A stretch of DNA of 9,988 nt from an uncultured Persicitalea sp. GTDB lineage: Bacteria; Bacteroidota; Bacteroidia; Cytophagales; Spirosomataceae. A model generated the notes under the pieces. The model saw only the letters and a list, made by a program, of their open reading frames with translations, was not told where the DNA came from and searched no databases. The DNA is taken from NCBI GenBank assembly GCA_950075905.1, contig CATMVR010000118.1, forward strand, positions 1 through 9,988. The letters are read 5' to 3'. A program made the position numbers and the translations under genes. Of this stretch, positions 7,629-9,988 are shown in pieces. The number at the start of each line of letters is the position of its first letter. Within the stretch, counting starts at the first letter, position 1.

Positions 7629-9092
7629 ATGATGAAAAAAGTTTTAATCCTATTACTACTAGCAAGTCAAAGCCTTTGGGCCCAGGTACCCCCCAAACCA
7701 TACGGTCCGCTGCCTTCACCACGCCAGCTTTCGTGGCACGATACCGAGCTGTATGGCCTGATCCATTTTACACCTACGACCTATGAAAACAAGGAGTGGG
7801 GCTACGGCGATGCCGATCCGAAGATTTTTAACCCCACTGACTTCGACGCCGAGCAGATTATCCTGGCCGCCAAGGCCGGCGGGCTCCGGGGAATTATCCT
7901 CGTGGCCAAGCACCACGATGGTTTTGCCCTGTGGCCTACCAAAACCACCGACTACAATATCAGCAAGAGTCCTTTTCGGGATGGCAAGGGCGATCTGGTA
8001 AAGGAAGTAGCCGATGCGGCCCGCAAGCACGGTCTCAAATTTGGCGTGTACTGCTCGCCCTGGGACCGCAACAGTGCCGCTTACGGCACGCCCGCCTATG
8101 TGGATATGTACCGCGAGCAGCTCCGCGAGCTATACACCAACTACGGTCCGCTGTTTATGTCGTGGCACGATGGGGCCAACGGCGGCGATGGCTACTACGG
8201 CGGGGCCCGTGAGAAGCGCTCCATCGACAACACCACCTACTACGACTGGGACTCGACCTGGACCAACCTGACGCGCAAGCTGCAGCCGGAGGCTAACATT
8301 TTCAGCGACATTGGCTGGGATGTGCGCTGGGTGGGCAACGAAAAAGGCGTGGCCGCCGAAACCCACTGGGCTACCTTCACGCCCGAGCCGCCCAAGGGAG
8401 TAAGCAAGGCGGTACCGGGGCAGGCCAACTATCCCGAGAGCCCCATGGGAATGCGCGACGGCAAGTACTGGATTCCGGCCGAGTGCGATGTGCCCCTGCG
8501 CAAGGGCTGGTTTTATCATCCCAACGAACAGCCCAAATCGCCCGATGAGCTATTTGACTTGTACCTCAAAAGTGTAGGTAGAGGAGCGGCCCTGGACCTG
8601 GGCCTCGCGCCCGACACCCGTGGCCTGCTGAGCGATGCCGATGTAGCTTCCCTGAAAGCGCTGGGCAACCGTCTTGAAAAAACGTATGCCCGCAATCTGG
8701 CCCGCGATGCCTATATCCGGGCCATCAATGTGCGGGGGTATAACTCCATTTATGGTACCAAGAACCTGGTTGACAACAACTGGGAATCCTACTGGACTAC
8801 CGACGATGATTTTAAAGAGTCAGAACTGATCGTTGAGTTTCCGGAAGAGAGGACCTTCGATCTGATCAGCATTCAGGAAAATATCAAGTTCGGTCAGCGC
8901 GTGGAGGGATTTGCCATCGATGTGTGGGGTAACGACAAGTGGAACGAGCTGCATAAAGGTACCAGCATCGGTGCCCGGCGGCTGATAAAGCTCGACGTAC
9001 CGGCTACCACTCCAAAACTACGTATCCGCTTCACCAAAATGCCCGTGGTAGCCGTGCTCAGCGAACTGGGTGTTTACAAAGTCACCGACTAA
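7629..9092 (+). CDS. Exported alpha-L-fucosidase, GH29 subfamily B (1,3/1,4-type)
   Basis: A 487-residue GH29 enzyme clearly different from its upstream neighbour. The signal peptide is residues 1-18 (MMKKVLILLLL..., SLWA|Q). Catalytic-domain landmarks are HFTPTTY (46-52), VAKHHDGFALWP (92-103), GVYCSPWDRN (139-148) and the nucleophile region SWHDGANGGDGYYGGA with D181. VRWVGNEKG (232-240) is the subfamily-B signature, with E238 as likely acid/base. Characterised members prefer alpha-1,3/1,4-linked fucose, as in Lewis-type structures; that this one does so is inferred. Residues about 360-487 form an F5/8-type C-like sandwich (LVDNNWESYWTTDDD, then GQRVEGFAIDVW) normal for this subfamily. Where relatives usually have W-F-D-G-A, this protein has W-H-D-G-A. 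Either of two adjacent ATGs (7629, 7632) could be the start. The 86-bp gap upstream has one partial -7 match (TACATTTA, 7585) but no -33 box, so it probably shares the upstream promoter. Confidence 0.95.
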   Translation: MMKKVLILLLLASQSLWAQVPPKPYGPLPSPRQLSWHDTELYGLIHFTPTTYENKEWGYGDADPKIFNPTDFDAEQIILAAKAGGLRGIILVAKHHDGFALWPTKTTDYNISKSPFRDGKGDLVKEVADAARKHGLKFGVYCSPWDRNSAAYGTPAYVDMYREQLRELYTNYGPLFMSWHDGANGGDGYYGGAREKRSIDNTTYYDWDSTWTNLTRKLQPEANIFSDIGWDVRWVGNEKGVAAETHWATFTPEPPKGVSKAVPGQANYPESPMGMRDGKYWIPAECDVPLRKGWFYHPNEQPKSPDELFDLYLKSVGRGAALDLGLAPDTRGLLSDADVASLKALGNRLEKTYARNLARDAYIRAINVRGYNSIYGTKNLVDNNWESYWTTDDDFKESELIVEFPEERTFDLISIQENIKFGQRVEGFAIDVWGNDKWNELHKGTSIGARRLIKLDVPATTPKLRIRFTKMPVVAVLSELGVYKVTD

Positions 9093-9095
9093 AAA

Positions 9096-9142
9096 GTCCC
9101 GAAGGGACGGCCGATCTGGTAGCGCCGGGATTCATCCCGGTG
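9096..9142. repeat. Double hairpin just after the second fucosidase
   Basis: Two stem-loops begin three bases after the stop codon: GTCCC-GAA-GGGAC (9096-9108) and CGCCGGGA-TTCA-TCCCGGTG (9123-9142, one G-T pair). No T-run follows, so it is not a classical terminator. Shape and place resemble REP elements and the hairpin pair at 579-626, but the stem sequences differ. It may still stabilise the 3' end of the fucosidase mRNA. Confidence 0.5.
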
Positions 9143-9167
9143 GCGTAGGGCAAATGGTTTGATTGTA

Positions 9168-9208
9168 TTCCGGACATATTGGCAAGCCGATTGCAAATAT
9201 GTCCGGAA
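9168..9208. repeat. Perfect 13-bp inverted repeat between convergent genes
   Basis: TTCCGGACATATT (9168-9180) and its exact reverse complement (9196-9208) enclose a 15-base spacer. It lies 36 bp beyond the stop of the PIN toxin gene and 75 bp beyond the fucosidase stop. Neither side has a T-run. It could be a bidirectional transcription or mRNA-end hairpin, a protein-binding palindrome, or the remnant of a miniature mobile element. Confidence 0.65.
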
Positions 9209-9244
9209 GTTATCTATATACCGCTAAAATAGAAAGAAACTCCT

Positions 9245-9628
9245 CTAATCCAACCACTCTAAGTCTGGGAAATGAGAGCGTTTTTTAAAAACATCGAAAT
9301 CGTTATCTTCGCTAACCAGATAATCTGCATTGACTGACAATGCCAGATCGCAAAATTTATTATCGTCTGGGTCATTCTGGATCAGTTGCCAACGAAAGGC
9401 CGCTTCAGCGTATACCACATTTGGGGCAATAGCTAATTGGTGAAGTACGAGTTGGGCAGTATTTGCTGAATAAGTTCTGGAAAGAACTTCCTCGTATTCC
9501 AGTAAAATTTCGGTACTTACAAACCACTCAAATTTACTGTCCCGAAAATCAAGATAAAGTTGGTAGAAGGGGCTTCTGGGAGGTATGGAAGCCCGTAAAC
9601 AGTTGGTGTCAATAATAGCCCGAATCAT
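9245..9628 (-). CDS. PIN-domain toxin (putative RNase) of a toxin-antitoxin pair
   Basis: A 127-residue cytoplasmic protein of the PIN_3/COG1569 type. PIN proteins are Mg-dependent RNases; many act as the toxin of type II toxin-antitoxin pairs and cut tRNA, rRNA or mRNA. The acidic pocket is present: D7 in IIDTN, E44 in LLEYEEVL, D88/D89 and D94 in DPDDNKFCDLA, and acidic residues 107-110 in YLVSEDNDF. It is slightly shorter than the usual ~140 residues but has both ends of the fold, so it looks intact. Its ATG overlaps the stop of the upstream antitoxin gene by 4 bp (ATGA), which implies coupled translation and supports the pairing. The gene is AT-rich compared with the fucosidases, suggesting recent acquisition. 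The RNA target cannot be read from the sequence. Confidence 0.88.
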   Translation of the reverse strand: MIRAIIDTNCLRASIPPRSPFYQLYLDFRDSKFEWFVSTEILLEYEEVLSRTYSANTAQLVLHQLAIAPNVVYAEAAFRWQLIQNDPDDNKFCDLALSVNADYLVSEDNDFDVFKKRSHFPDLEWLD

Positions 9629-9864
9629 TCAGCCGGGAAATTATCCTCCCGTAGCATCCTACGATAATCAGCCTCGCTATATTCTTTTCGGGCTGTAACT
9701 TCTTCAAGTTCGGCTTGCAGCTTTTGATCGAAATAATCCATCAATAGTTTCCGAACTTCCAGTGTTTCATGTTGGTCTAATCCCTGGTCAATCAGTCGTA
9801 AAATGCTGATCTGCAGATCCGATAATTTTGACAAACCAGAGTTGTCTTGCGTGGCAGTTGTCAT
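9625..9864 (-). CDS. Small acidic protein, probable antitoxin of the PIN toxin
   Basis: A 79-residue charged, mostly helical protein. I do not recognise a named antitoxin family in it: there is no clear ribbon-helix-helix, AbrB or Phd/YefM pattern. What can be seen is a first helical region (DLQISILRLIDQGLDQHE, about 16-33), then LLMDYFDQKLQAELEEV, and an acidic C-terminal end (YSEADYRRMLREDNFPAE). In many type II antitoxins such a C-terminal stretch wraps the toxin. The call as antitoxin rests on context: small size, position directly upstream, and a 4-bp overlap with a PIN toxin. The start at 9864 is about 32 bases downstream of a perfect -7 box. A longer overlapping frame to 9973 in another phase has no protein-like character. 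Confidence 0.7.
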   Translation of the reverse strand: MTTATQDNSGLSKLSDLQISILRLIDQGLDQHETLEVRKLLMDYFDQKLQAELEEVTARKEYSEADYRRMLREDNFPAE

Positions 9865-9896
9865 CTTGATGTCTTTTCTTTTTCCTATCTTTTATC

Positions 9897-9904
9897 CAAA
9901 TATA
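9897..9904 (-). promoter_or_regulatory. -7 box of the toxin-antitoxin operon promoter
   Basis: TATATTTG on the minus strand matches the Bacteroidota TAnnTTTG consensus at every fixed position and sits about 32 bases before the antitoxin ATG. A good TTG at the -33 position is missing, which could mean a weak or regulator-controlled promoter. I see no obvious operator palindrome next to it. Confidence 0.5.
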
Positions 9905-9988
9905 CAATGATAATAGACTTGTTGCATAGCTATAAATCAGTTGCTTATGTAAAAATTTGATAGGCCAGCACATACTTCGAGAATATCA

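Noticed and set aside
8130..8519. 129-residue minus-strand frame inside the second fucosidase
   Set aside because: Antisense shadow over the most conserved catalytic part of the GH29 gene.
9168..9208. Inverted repeat as a standard intrinsic terminator
   Set aside because: The stem is strong, but no T-run follows on either strand and the loop is long, so it is reported only as an inverted repeat.
9788..9973. 61-residue minus-strand frame overlapping the antitoxin start
   Set aside because: Overlaps the antitoxin in another phase and would cover the operon's promoter box; no protein-like pattern.
1..9988. CRISPR array, tRNA, rRNA or complete insertion sequence
   Set aside because: I saw no regularly spaced repeats, no cloverleaf-like or rRNA-like sequence, and no transposase or integrase gene.

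Overview
The window looks like chromosomal DNA of a Bacteroidota bacterium, most likely from the Cytophagales (Spirosoma/Dyadobacter-like). The grounds are protein style (PqqL-like M16 peptidase, YccS-like FUSC protein, periplasmic GH29 fucosidases with signal peptides ending in A-Q), the lack of Shine-Dalgarno sequences, A/T-rich leaders, and a perfect Bacteroidota-type -7 box (TAnnTTTG) ahead of the toxin-antitoxin pair. The core (about 730-9090) is moderately GC-rich. The two ends, a Fic fragment on the left and a toxin-antitoxin pair on the right, are visibly more AT-rich and look like accessory DNA.

Layout, left to right. (1) 1-540: the C-terminal part of a Fic-family protein on the + strand. 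It has an intact Fic motif and a winged-helix-like tail, but family-like sequence starts abruptly around base 64, just after a perfect 28-bp palindrome and a T-run. (2) 541-729: a non-coding stretch with a REP-like double hairpin and a strong intrinsic terminator for the minus-strand gene to its right. (3) 730-3537 (-): a secreted, full-length, two-half M16 zinc peptidase. (4) 3647-5878 (-): a FUSC/YccS-type inner-membrane protein, 109 bp upstream of the peptidase and in the same direction. (5) 5879-6117: an AT-rich divergent promoter region. (6) 6118-7542 and 7629-9092 (+): two exported alpha-L-fucosidases in tandem, the first GH29-A-like and the second with the GH29-B signature. (7) 9093-9244: a short convergent intergenic region packed with three hairpins, the last a perfect 13-bp inverted repeat. 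(8) 9245-9864 (-): a PIN-domain toxin and a small antitoxin overlapping by 4 bp, with a promoter box just upstream.

How the genes may work together. The two fucosidases are the clearest functional unit: both should act in the periplasm, and the two subfamilies usually have complementary linkage preferences, so together they could strip fucose from a wider range of glycans than either alone. No SusC/SusD pair, sulfatase, fucose transporter or fucose catabolic gene is visible, so this is not a complete polysaccharide utilisation locus within the window. The peptidase and FUSC protein are probably housekeeping envelope genes. I found no CRISPR array, tRNA, rRNA, transposase or convincing undescribed multi-gene system. 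The points most worth a second look are the broken Fic gene with its palindrome, the hairpin elements at gene ends, the unusual residues next to the GH29-B nucleophile, the unassigned antitoxin family and an excess of the hexamer GGTACC.
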